A stretch of 32,932 nt of DNA from an uncultured bacterium (GTDB taxonomy: Bacteria; Myxococcota_A; Bradymonadia; Bradymonadales; Bradymonadaceae), in contig CALJNB010000034.1 of the NCBI GenBank assembly GCA_937981985.1, positions 1-32,932 of the forward strand, given 5' to 3'. The notes beneath the pieces are model-generated. The model ran no database searches, was not told the DNA's origin, and saw only the letters and a program-made list of their open reading frames with translations. How positions within the stretch are numbered: the stretch's first letter is position 1; every line of letters begins with the position of its first letter. Below are positions 24,176-32,591 of the stretch, piece by piece. The translations under genes were made by a program, and so were the position numbers.

Positions 24176-25735
24176 TTATTCAAGAACCTTCACTTTCGGT
24201 TCATCATCTTCACCGAGCATCTTAATTTTTGGCTTTTCTTTCACTTTGCGGACTTCATCTCTGACGGTCTTCCTCACACGCCGCGGTTTGGTTTTTCTTT
24301 CAGCTTTTTCTTTTTCTAAATCAAAGGTTTTTAGGGTTTTTATTTTTTGAGGATCTACGAAGAGAAGTATAGGTAAGTCTTTATAGCCTTCCTTATTTAG
24401 CGTCAAAGATACTTTTTCTTGGGTCGTTTTTACAGGAAACTCTAAGGGGGTTTTCCCAATGTATGAGCCGTTTTCACTAATGCTGGCACCTGGCGGTTGC
24501 GTCTGGATTTCGAATCTCACAAACTCGACCTTATCAGGCGAAGGTTTAACTATTGACGAAACTTCGATTTCTTTCGCTTTTTCTTCCTCAATAACCAAAG
24601 GCATCGCAACTTTCGGTGGGGCGGGGTCCACCTTTTGGGAGTCGACGAGTTTCGAAAGAAGAAATGAGGAGAGAACAACCAATGAAAGTATAACAAGTAT
24701 GGAGATCAACCCCATTGATCTCTTGTCTGCTTTAGACTCCAAATCCGGCGCGCTCAGAGTTCGTGTTGAGATGGAATCTTCATCTAGAATGCTGGAACTA
24801 AAATCGCTACTGGAATCAATATCGCCAAGGTCCGATCCAAGTTCCATACCAGCCAATGCAAGTCGGAGTTCTCTGCGGAGTTCGTTGCAGGATTGATAAC
24901 GATCCTCTGGTTTTTTCTCTAGTGCCTTTCGGACCACTTTTTCAATTCCTGTTGGCATCTGACTCATTAAATCGTGATCAAGTCGTTGAGAGAAGGAGGG
25001 CGGTAAGTCTTGAGTGTGAGAAATCATCAGCGCTGTCGTACTTTTTTGCTGAAAAGGAGGCGCCCCGCATAGCATTTCGTACATGATGCAGCCAAGCGCA
25101 TAGATGTCAGTACGGTGGTCGACGGATTCGGCTAGGATTTGTTCGGGCGACATATAACGAGGGGTCCCGACGATGCGCCCATCTCCGGTGAGTTCGACGT
25201 CGTCTTCGCCTAAGACGGCTTTTGCAATTCCAAAATCAAGAACCTTCACCACATTCGGATCGTCATCGACAGCGATCAAAATAACGTTATCCGGTTTTAC
25301 ATCTCTATGAACAATTCCGTTACGATGGGCTTCACTTAGTGAGCGGCATATTTGAGAAGTGATATGGACCATATCCTCAGGCGATCGCGGTCCCTCTTCG
25401 ATTAACTCCGTTAAAGTTTTGCCTTCCAACATTTCCATGGAGAGGAAAAGAAAGTTGTCTTCGGTTTGACCGTAGTCAAAAACGGTTATGGTGTTGGGGT
25501 GACGTAGTTTGGAAATCGTTAACGCCTCGCGTTCGAAACGCGCGACCGTCGTAGGATCGTGTGTCGGAATCAATTTCAATGCGACAGATCTGCCCATATT
25601 TTTCTGGACTGCACCATACACGGCTCCCATACCTCCAAATCCAAGGAGTTCCGTAATTTTAAAACGTCCGTCGGCAACTTCCCGCCCTATAAGTTTCTCC
25701 AAAAGATCTTGGCGTTGGTCCCTAGCCGTCGTCAT
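24176..25735 (-). CDS. Ser/Thr protein kinase with TM helix and C-terminal PEGA domain
   Basis: 519 aa. The kinase domain (about 25-290) has the Gly loop LLGFGGMGAVY, Lys54 in VALKLIP, HRDVKPDN (143-145 HRD), DFG (167-169) and MSPEQ; it should be active. A Ser/Asp-rich juxtamembrane stretch (SDLGDIDSSSDFSSS) may carry autophosphorylation sites. A TM helix (about 340-362) is followed by a PEGA domain (about 405-470, QPPGASISENGSYIGKTPLEF), which would be extracytoplasmic and may sense the envelope or bind a partner. The tail is again Lys/Arg-rich. It is followed without a gap by the second kinase, an apparent tandem duplication with a changed N-terminus. Confidence 0.94.
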   Translation of the reverse strand: MTTARDQRQDLLEKLIGREVADGRFKITELLGFGGMGAVYGAVQKNMGRSVALKLIPTHDPTTVARFEREALTISKLRHPNTITVFDYGQTEDNFLFLSMEMLEGKTLTELIEEGPRSPEDMVHITSQICRSLSEAHRNGIVHRDVKPDNVILIAVDDDPNVVKVLDFGIAKAVLGEDDVELTGDGRIVGTPRYMSPEQILAESVDHRTDIYALGCIMYEMLCGAPPFQQKSTTALMISHTQDLPPSFSQRLDHDLMSQMPTGIEKVVRKALEKKPEDRYQSCNELRRELRLALAGMELGSDLGDIDSSSDFSSSILDEDSISTRTLSAPDLESKADKRSMGLISILVILSLVVLSSFLLSKLVDSQKVDPAPPKVAMPLVIEEEKAKEIEVSSIVKPSPDKVEFVRFEIQTQPPGASISENGSYIGKTPLEFPVKTTQEKVSLTLNKEGYKDLPILLFVDPQKIKTLKTFDLEKEKAERKTKPRRVRKTVRDEVRKVKEKPKIKMLGEDDEPKVKVLE

Positions 25736-25804
25736 AGAGCGCTCTTCTCTTTGAAGGAGATCAGCGGCCTTTCTATCCCAAAATACATTGGAGACCGATT
25801 GGAT

Positions 25805-26569
25805 TTAGAAGGAGAATCGAACATTCGCTCCGCTGCTTGTCTTTGAAATCCATCCACTAAGGGACGGGTCCGTTTCGTTGTCTGAAGTTGCGAATAAATA
25901 GATTCCAATCGCAGTCGCTATTCCACCCGTGACGAACATGCCATCAGCTACCAAGGCCATGGTTTTTCCGGCACTTTGTGCGTCCTGTTTTCCCGCTGTT
26001 GTCGTTGCGCTTTTAAATGTACTTTCCTGCGATTTTGCCAGTAACGCGAATACGCCACCTCCGGCGAGAAGCCCAACTCCAACTCCGCCAACGATATAGG
26101 CAGGAATTTTACTTGCAGAGTTTTTAATAGGAGTTTCAACCGGGGGCGCAGCTTGAACTTCGGCCTTCCTTTTTGCGGCTTTTTCTTCCTCTTTCTCGCG
26201 TTCCACCCTAGCGAGGCGCTCTTTTTCCTCTGCGTATTGAGTATTCTCTATATTTTTAATCTTTTTGAGAGCGCTTTCTCGGAATTTTTTTTCGACGTCC
26301 GGTGCGACAAGAAAGCTTTGGTAATATTTCTTCGCGTTCTCCCAATCCTTCTGCTTTTCGTAGCATTTCGCGATATTAAAAAGTAGGACCGCGACCTCTT
26401 GCACCTCATAGGCTTCTTTATAGAAGGCTATCGCGGCACCATAGTTCATCTGGCTGTAGGCTTGTTCACCTTTTTGAGATAGTTCTTCCACCGAATCCGC
26501 GAATACAAAGGTTGGAATTAAGAACAGCACAAACACGAGCGATGCTACTAATCTACTGAAATTACTCAT
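25805..26569 (-). CDS. Exported TPR/coiled-coil membrane protein
   Basis: 254 aa. A signal peptide (about 1-24, ending FVFA) precedes two or three TPR motifs (GEQAYSQMNYGAAIAFYKEAYEV, LLFNIAKCYEKQKDWENAKKYYQSFL), then a Lys/Glu-rich coiled coil (ERLARVEREKEEEKAAKRKAE), a Pro linker and two TM helices (about 155-175 and 205-225) with an intervening soluble loop. It ends in an aromatic (ANVRFSF). This layout is common in Myxococcota next to kinases. No function is known. It is probably in one transcript with the two kinase genes 70 bp downstream, and AGGT precedes the ATG. Confidence 0.75.
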   Translation of the reverse strand: MSNFSRLVASLVFVLFLIPTFVFADSVEELSQKGEQAYSQMNYGAAIAFYKEAYEVQEVAVLLFNIAKCYEKQKDWENAKKYYQSFLVAPDVEKKFRESALKKIKNIENTQYAEEKERLARVEREKEEEKAAKRKAEVQAAPPVETPIKNSASKIPAYIVGGVGVGLLAGGGVFALLAKSQESTFKSATTTAGKQDAQSAGKTMALVADGMFVTGGIATAIGIYLFATSDNETDPSLSGWISKTSSGANVRFSF

Positions 26570-26593
26570 ATATTACCTGTTTTATTCTTCCTG

Positions 26594-26622
26594 ACACTAC
26601 CTTCTTAGCACCTTGATGTCTA
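26594..26622 (-). promoter_or_regulatory. Candidate promoter of the TPR/kinase cluster
   Basis: On the minus strand TAGACA (26617-26622), 17 bp and TAGTGT (26594-26599) lie just upstream of the ATG at 26569. Confidence 0.35.
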
Positions 26623-26633
26623 ATTTGATAGGG

Positions 26634-26966
26634 TTACCAAGTTTGGAATTTTAAGCCCGGCAGCATTTTTAAAGAAAAGGTTTCTGTCATGTGTTCGATC
26701 GTCTCTGCGACCTCGAGTAGCGGGATATATTTACCATAGGATCCATTCTCGTCTGGAACGGGAATTTCTACCCAAACCTCTCCGTTTTCTTCCACGTAGA
26801 ATTGGCAGGTCATATCATTTGCGTCGATGATACCGAATAAGTCCTCAGGTTCCCTCAATGTATCGAGCGCAAAATCGACGACTTTTTCTTTATTTTTCAC
26901 CTCAATAGGTTCCTCATGAGAAACTTGTAAGTCGGTAGAATAACAACAATAAAAAATATGGTACAT
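26634..26966 (-). CDS. Hypothetical acidic 110-aa protein
   Basis: No family is recognised. The protein is acidic, without TM helix or lipobox; the N-terminus MYHIFYCCYSTD is Cys/aromatic-rich but too polar downstream for a signal peptide. The core reads like a small alpha+beta domain (TCQFYVEENGEVWVEIPVPDEN, then GKYIPLLEVAETIEHMTETF). AGG lies 5 nt before the ATG. It stands alone between the vWA operon and the TPR/kinase cluster, with a weak promoter at 26996-27024. Coding character and position between two defined genes support it. Confidence 0.6.
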   Translation of the reverse strand: MYHIFYCCYSTDLQVSHEEPIEVKNKEKVVDFALDTLREPEDLFGIIDANDMTCQFYVEENGEVWVEIPVPDENGSYGKYIPLLEVAETIEHMTETFSLKMLPGLKFQTW

Positions 26967-26995
26967 GAGGCCTGCGGTGGTTGAAGCTACGCGCT

Positions 26996-27024
26996 AGCCT
27001 AAATCCGTACTTTCTATTATTCAA
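26996..27024 (-). promoter_or_regulatory. Weak candidate promoter of the 110-aa gene
   Basis: On the minus strand TTGAAT (27019-27024), 17 bp and TAGGCT (26996-27001). It is bracketed by the inverted repeat TAAATCCG (27000-27007)/CGGATTTA (27040-27047). Confidence 0.3.
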
Positions 27025-27047
27025 GTCCTCGAAGCACTTCGGATTTA
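27000..27047. repeat. 8-bp inverted repeat bracketing a promoter candidate
   Basis: TAAATCCG (27000-27007) is mirrored exactly by CGGATTTA (27040-27047) with 32 bp between; the inner bases contain a second small palindrome CGAAG-CA-CTTCG. There is no T tract, so a terminator for the upstream vWA operon is unlikely but not excluded. Confidence 0.45.
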
Positions 27048-27076
27048 CAATCTATGAAAAAGTATAAATCGTTGTT

Positions 27077-29821
27077 TTAGGACTTACCCGAAATCACATC
27101 AGTCCACGAGATATCGGTACCGCCACCGAGACGGACTCGCCTCAATAACAAATCCAAAAACAACAAAGCTAGGGCCGCCATCAAGAAATAGGGCCAAAGC
27201 TCTTTTCGGAATTTCACTTCTTCGCCCAGGGGATCAAATAGCTTTTCGATGACCGGGTTCGTCTCGCCGCCACCAACTTGTGCAGCCCTTCTTAAAAGCT
27301 CACGATTAGGCTCAACGAATTGGAATTCTCTTGGATAGGGGTTGGAAACACTGGCAAGGCTGACAGCAAGCGTATCGCCGTTGAGTTCGTGTGTCGCTTT
27401 CAGTCCATAGGAACCGTATTGGGTCATGGGTAACTTCGCTTCATAACGACCCGATGCGCTTTGTTCCAATTTTAAACTACTCTTTGTTCCGTCAGGGGCT
27501 GTTATCGCAATCATGGAATCAAGACCGTTGATGAATTTGTCGTTATCACCGATTGCATCCACGACGATCTTTGCTTTGTCCTGATCGATGGTTGTTGTCA
27601 TCGCTAATTGGTCGCTTTTGTTGGATCGCATTGTATCTCGAATCAGTTGCGACCAAAATTTTTGATAACCCGACCAACGTAACCATTCAACCGCCCAGCG
27701 GTTTTTAAGATCAGAGGTAAAAGCTACAACTTTTCCTAAACCTCGTCGCCAGCGTGCAAGAATCGGCTCCCCGTACTCGCTTTCCATGATGACGGTCGCC
27801 CCCGGCTTTGCTGAAGTCGACACGTATCCCAACAGATAGGGAGCACTACCCCAAGAAATTCCGTTTAAGAACTGAGCTCGTTTTCTGATTTTAGGTCGAA
27901 AAGGCTCTTCAACCATTGAAGAACGAGAAACGGTGGACGTTTCTTTCATGAAAATTCGGGGCAGGGAGTAGGGGTCTCGCGCATAGTAGTATCTTCCTTT
28001 ACCACCTTGGGCGATGCGTCGAAGGAGCGTGGTATCGGTACCCGAACCAACAGCGACGGTTGATACGGTGATGCCTTCAATCCGGATAGCAGGGATGAGC
28101 TCGGAGAAAATATTTCCGCTCTCCGAGGCTCCATCGCTGAGAAGAATGATATGTTTTAGCCTGGCATTGGTAAGTAATAATTGTTCATAGGCTTCTGCCA
28201 ATGCCACTGGAATATTAGTACCACCACTGGCTGCTAGTTTTGAGATATTGGATTTGATGCGGACTTTATTTCGCGCGCTTTGCATTCGCACAACGTTTTG
28301 AATGGAACTATCAAAGGCAACAACCGCTACCCTATCTTCGTTCTGAAGAATATCTACCGTCGACTTTGCCGCTTCTTTAACCAGACCAATCCGGTTATCG
28401 GAAGACATCGAGCCCGACTTATCGATGGCGAGTACCAACCCAAGCGTGGGGGTTTTTTTACGTTTTTTGGGCTTAAAGAAAACCGGAAGAGTACGCTCAA
28501 TATAACTGCCGTGATAACCACCTGGACCAAAAGAGTTTTCTCCTCCGACCATGATAAGACCACCGCCCATTTCTCGTACGTATCGATCCATCACTTGCAT
28601 CTGGCCCTGAGAAAAATACATCGCGGCAAGATCGGATATGATAACGCAATCGAAGTTTTGTAGTTCCGCTAAGGAATTAGGAATACCAAACTTTCCGCGC
28701 GTTTCTAATTCGAAACGTTCGGTTTTGAGTGCCCTTTGCAAATAATGTTGAGCTCTTGAAAAACCCTCGATATACAGAACTCGTGGTTTACCTTCTACTT
28801 TTGTGGAATAGACGTAGGTATTGTTATCTTTGAAATGATCTTCTCCATCCACCTTCATATCTAATTTGAATTTTTTAAATCCCGGTTCAAATACCTCTGA
28901 CGTAAGTTCTATTTCGTTCATGCCTGGTTCAAGTTCTTTTGTAACGAATGCGTCTTTGAATTCGTTCTGCCAAAGTTGAAATTTAGCTGTCGTTTTATAA
29001 CTTGCAAACACCCTGACCACGATGGGGAAGGGTTCTTTGACGTTAATCTTTTCAGGAAAGCTCATCTCTCGAATGAGAACTTCTTTTGGAGCTTTGAATT
29101 CGATTTCTTTATTGTAAATTCGTATCCCAAACGCTTCTGCTTTGTAGGACTCGGCTAGAAAGTCGCCATGGGTTTCGTTTCCGTCGCTTATCACGACTAC
29201 ACGTTTAAGATGATCTTGTGGGAAAAGTCCGTAAGCCATTTGAAGTGCCGCTGCCGCGTTTGAACCTAGGTGGCTTTTTTCCTCCCCCTCTTTTTTAGAT
29301 ATTTCCGGGCGAGGAATTGAAGGGACTTGTCCGTTTTCGTTGAGTTTGATTTCGTAAGCGCGTTTCGCAAAAGCGACGACCTTCACTTCATCCCGTTCCC
29401 CCTTTTTAGAAATGGCTTCGTTGATGTACGTCGTTGAGGCATCTAAGACCGAATCGGGAATGGAAGCCGAGGTGTCGACCAAGAAGATCGTACTTACACG
29501 GGATTCAAAAGTGGTTACAACCCATTGGGAAAGCGCACCGACAAGAGCCAGAAGCGCCAAAGAACGTAACGCTAGGTTTATCCATTTTTGAAATTTGGGA
29601 AGATCGGAAAGAGTGAAACGGTAGATTATCCAAAGAAAGGGAAAAAATAGAATCATCCCAAAAAACAAGGGACGTAGAATTTCTACGTTTCTTTCTTGAT
29701 AAGTGAACGCGATAAGATCGCGATCAGGAATCAAAATCTGCGTCGCAAATGCGATACCCAATCCAACCCAAACGCTAATTAAAAGAACCCAAAAAATGAG
29801 GTCACGTTTACGGAGTGCCAT
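27077..29821 (-). CDS. Large membrane protein with two vWA domains and a GATase-like domain (Bat-type operon)
   Basis: 914 aa. N-terminal TM helices lie at about 9-30, 51-68 and 85-102. A vWA domain begins at STIFLVDTSAS (MIDAS 116-120). A beta-rich segment follows, then a glutamine-amidotransferase-like Rossmann domain (about 345-440, RVLYIEGFSRAQ, CVIISDLAAMY, MVGGENSFGPGGYHGS) without a clear nucleophile. A second vWA begins at LGLVLAIDKSGSMSS (about 465-475), and a C-terminal TM helix is at about 885-903. Both MIDAS sites are intact for divalent metal. The architecture is known from planctomycete and myxobacterial proteins next to moxR and DUF58. A role in MoxR-chaperoned envelope complexes is inferred. 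It overlaps the upstream stop by TAATG. Confidence 0.9.
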   Translation of the reverse strand: MALRKRDLIFWVLLISVWVGLGIAFATQILIPDRDLIAFTYQERNVEILRPLFFGMILFFPFLWIIYRFTLSDLPKFQKWINLALRSLALLALVGALSQWVVTTFESRVSTIFLVDTSASIPDSVLDASTTYINEAISKKGERDEVKVVAFAKRAYEIKLNENGQVPSIPRPEISKKEGEEKSHLGSNAAAALQMAYGLFPQDHLKRVVVISDGNETHGDFLAESYKAEAFGIRIYNKEIEFKAPKEVLIREMSFPEKINVKEPFPIVVRVFASYKTTAKFQLWQNEFKDAFVTKELEPGMNEIELTSEVFEPGFKKFKLDMKVDGEDHFKDNNTYVYSTKVEGKPRVLYIEGFSRAQHYLQRALKTERFELETRGKFGIPNSLAELQNFDCVIISDLAAMYFSQGQMQVMDRYVREMGGGLIMVGGENSFGPGGYHGSYIERTLPVFFKPKKRKKTPTLGLVLAIDKSGSMSSDNRIGLVKEAAKSTVDILQNEDRVAVVAFDSSIQNVVRMQSARNKVRIKSNISKLAASGGTNIPVALAEAYEQLLLTNARLKHIILLSDGASESGNIFSELIPAIRIEGITVSTVAVGSGTDTTLLRRIAQGGKGRYYYARDPYSLPRIFMKETSTVSRSSMVEEPFRPKIRKRAQFLNGISWGSAPYLLGYVSTSAKPGATVIMESEYGEPILARWRRGLGKVVAFTSDLKNRWAVEWLRWSGYQKFWSQLIRDTMRSNKSDQLAMTTTIDQDKAKIVVDAIGDNDKFINGLDSMIAITAPDGTKSSLKLEQSASGRYEAKLPMTQYGSYGLKATHELNGDTLAVSLASVSNPYPREFQFVEPNRELLRRAAQVGGGETNPVIEKLFDPLGEEVKFRKELWPYFLMAALALLFLDLLLRRVRLGGGTDISWTDVISGKS

Positions 29822-31707
29822 TATACAGTCTTCCTTCGATTATAAGTCCACCATTCCACTATCAAGAGTAAAAATGCTGCCAGGATTGCCCAAATCCAAA
29901 GCTCGCTTCTTTCAAAGATTAGGGCGGAAGTATCTCTTAGAATATCTTGTTCACCAAGCTCAAGGTTTGAGGGTTCAATATTGGATTCAAAGGTATTCGA
30001 TAGGTTTGCAGCGATTTTGATTGTTTTAAATCCTTCGCCAGAAATCTCGTAGATGCCGGGCTCATCGCCATTAAAAATTGCGCGACCTTCATAAACTGGA
30101 GCCGTACTGGTCTCTCCTGAAGGCACAGAAATAGTTGCGGACTCAGCGCTTTTTGACACCGGTACCGACCACGTTTCGCCGGTTCGAAAGCTTTGCATCA
30201 GACCGCCGTCTCCGTAAGCAAAATAATCAATCAAATTGATGAGTAAAACGGGGAATGCAACTCGAAGCGGAAAATCAGAATTACGAACATCAAAAGAGAG
30301 TCCGACAAGTTTTTTATCTCCGTCGTTTCGGGTTACCAAAATCGGTATTCCCAAAGCAGACGATACGATGGTTTTATCTTTGGAAGAAAGTGTCCACTTA
30401 TCAGCCGCGCCGATGTTCAGCGTTTTCATTCCGATCCATCGAAGCAAGGGATGGTTTTTGCTTTCGCGCGTGACAATCGGATCATTCATCGTTTTTTGTA
30501 CTGGCCAAGGCGAGAACTCACCGCTTGGTGCAATGTAGAAAAAGTTTCCGGCGTCGGGGGTCTTTAACGCTACGCGGTCAAAGACCGTAATATCGTAGGG
30601 AATGCTCGGGTCATAGTCTGCGATCGCTGTTGTTGTGGTTACCAAATTAGAATTTAAATACAACGGCCCTTCCAAATAGAGATTGCCATCAGATACTAAT
30701 TGGATTCTAGTTTGCTTTGTCTTTGGGAGAAGCGCGTACGCACGATCATCGAGCGGAAAGAAATCGCGGGCGTCTTCACTTGTTAACTTCAGACGCGCTT
30801 CTAAACGTTCACCTGAAACAGCCTGGCTAGGATAGAATTTTTGAAATGATTTACCGGGGGAAAGTGAAATGGGTTTGGAGTCAACCAAACGGTCATCAGC
30901 ATAGATTTCTATCTGAGCATTAACCGGTCGCTTGAAATAACTTTGAACCCGTATGAAAAGTTCATAATCCAACTTATTAGCTACATATCGTCTGACGTTA
31001 AAAGCGGTGATTGCAATATTGTCCCCGTTTTCACCGATTTTCAAATGCCGAAGTGTAGTCTCTTTGGGAATATCTAGCGATTTCAATAGCGATGAATCTA
31101 ATCCCGAACCGTCGCTAATCAGTATGAGCTCTCCTTTCTTTTTCCCACGCAAGGATTCGGATGCGAAGACGAGGGCATCTATATATTGCGTGCCGGTAGC
31201 TGAAATTCTTATTTCTCTTAAAGGAGCCTCGAGGATCGAAGCCTCGGTTACGAATGGAGAAAGAGGCTGAAGCTGATTGTTAAAATTCACCAACATTGCC
31301 CGATCGTCAGGGCCCATCGTTTTTAGAATTTCGCGTGCTCTTTGTTTGGCAATATCCAAACGATTCGCGCCGCCTGTGACGTCGTTGGCAGCCATGCTTG
31401 CCGAACTGTCAACCAATAGAAGTATATGTCGACCTTCACTCACTTCATCGTTGAAATGTGGATCCGCGATCGCGAAAACCACCAAGGCTGCGATGAACAT
31501 ATAAAACAACCAAGATAGAATTCTTCGCAAATTTCGCCAAAGGTCATTTTGCTTGCTCGATTGTTTTAGTATCGAATTCCATAATGGTGAGAAGGGGACT
31601 TCGATGCGCCGCTTCCTCAGCTTGATAATGTAGAGGATAGTAATCAACACGAACATGACTGCCGCGATGGGTCCTAAAGTCTCCCAAGGTATTCCAGTAA
31701 ATCTCAT
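29821..31707 (-). CDS. BatA-like membrane vWA protein (aerotolerance type)
   Basis: 628 aa. It begins with a BatA N-terminal membrane region: TM helix about 12-29, the basic loop KLRKRRIEVPFSPLW, and TM helix about 62-82. The vWA domain starts at ILLLVDSSASM (MIDAS DSSAS 100-104) and includes a Thr in SATGTQYIDAL and ELILISDGSG. A long beta-rich extracytoplasmic part ends in a TM helix (about 600-620, ELWIWAILAAFLLLIVEWW). With MoxR and DUF58 it forms the usual Bat-type gene set, thought to assemble or activate envelope proteins. TAATG overlaps couple it to both neighbours. Confidence 0.92.
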   Translation of the reverse strand: MRFTGIPWETLGPIAAVMFVLITILYIIKLRKRRIEVPFSPLWNSILKQSSKQNDLWRNLRRILSWLFYMFIAALVVFAIADPHFNDEVSEGRHILLLVDSSASMAANDVTGGANRLDIAKQRAREILKTMGPDDRAMLVNFNNQLQPLSPFVTEASILEAPLREIRISATGTQYIDALVFASESLRGKKKGELILISDGSGLDSSLLKSLDIPKETTLRHLKIGENGDNIAITAFNVRRYVANKLDYELFIRVQSYFKRPVNAQIEIYADDRLVDSKPISLSPGKSFQKFYPSQAVSGERLEARLKLTSEDARDFFPLDDRAYALLPKTKQTRIQLVSDGNLYLEGPLYLNSNLVTTTTAIADYDPSIPYDITVFDRVALKTPDAGNFFYIAPSGEFSPWPVQKTMNDPIVTRESKNHPLLRWIGMKTLNIGAADKWTLSSKDKTIVSSALGIPILVTRNDGDKKLVGLSFDVRNSDFPLRVAFPVLLINLIDYFAYGDGGLMQSFRTGETWSVPVSKSAESATISVPSGETSTAPVYEGRAIFNGDEPGIYEISGEGFKTIKIAANLSNTFESNIEPSNLELGEQDILRDTSALIFERSELWIWAILAAFLLLIVEWWTYNRRKTV

Positions 31708-32591
31708 TATTTTAAAAATCCTCCAGCTCGGAAAATCTTCAAAATTAGCTCATCAAAGGGTACTTGAACCGAAGAGCGAAAATATAACATCTGTCTTTTA
31801 GAGCAATAACTTTGGAGTTGGGTGGACATCTCTTCCCACGCTTTCTTGTAAGATTGCATCATGCCCTCGGTGACCGTGAGTTCTGCGACTTCACCGGTCT
31901 CGCAATCAACCAAACGTAAATCTCCTCGAAAATTTGCGCTAAGTTCGCGCTCATCAAAAAGGTGGACCACCATCGGCTCGAATTTGTGATAGCGTAGAAA
32001 ATTAAGGCCTTCTTCAAAACCACTGGGATCATAGAAGTCGCTAAGTACAACTGCGACACCACGTCGCTTGTTTTGAGTAACGAAGGTCTTTAACGCATCC
32101 TTGAGTGAGGTTTCTTTCCCAGCCTCAAGGGTATTCAAAAAGTCGAAAATTTTGAAGATCTGTGACTTCCCGCGTGCCGGCGGAAGGCGACCTTCGAGTT
32201 TATTTGAAAAAGGGATAATGCTGACGCGATCTAAGTTTGATAAACCAATATAACCTAAACCTGCGACGATCTTTTTCGCATATTCCCATTTCAACTCATC
32301 GCCAATTTTCATCGAACGACTGCAATCTACGAGGAAATAGATATATAAGTCTTCCTCTTCTTCGAATAACTTTACGAAGAGTTTTTCAGACCTCGCATAA
32401 ATTTTCCAATCAATGTTACGAAGATCATCTCCGTGAGTATAATGCCTAAAGTCGGCAAACTCTAGTCCACTACCCACCAGTTTAGTCTTTCGTTCAGCAC
32501 GGCTAGAACCCGCGACAATTTTCTGTGACATAATATACAGATAGTCGAGTTTCTTTAAAAATGCGTCGTCGAAGATATCGTCAGAAGCCAT
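31707..32591 (-). CDS. DUF58 (vWA-like) protein
   Basis: 294 aa, the normal length. The DUF58 signature is clear: SGLEFADFRHYTHGDDLRNIDWKIYARSEKLFVK, followed by a vWA-like fold with IYFLVDCSRSM (MIDAS DCSRS) and VVLSDFYDPSGF. Members act beside MoxR AAA+ ATPases, probably as cytoplasmic or membrane-associated metal-binding adaptors. The gene overlaps the moxR stop and the next start by TAATG. Confidence 0.95.
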   Translation of the reverse strand: MASDDIFDDAFLKKLDYLYIMSQKIVAGSSRAERKTKLVGSGLEFADFRHYTHGDDLRNIDWKIYARSEKLFVKLFEEEEDLYIYFLVDCSRSMKIGDELKWEYAKKIVAGLGYIGLSNLDRVSIIPFSNKLEGRLPPARGKSQIFKIFDFLNTLEAGKETSLKDALKTFVTQNKRRGVAVVLSDFYDPSGFEEGLNFLRYHKFEPMVVHLFDERELSANFRGDLRLVDCETGEVAELTVTEGMMQSYKKAWEEMSTQLQSYCSKRQMLYFRSSVQVPFDELILKIFRAGGFLK

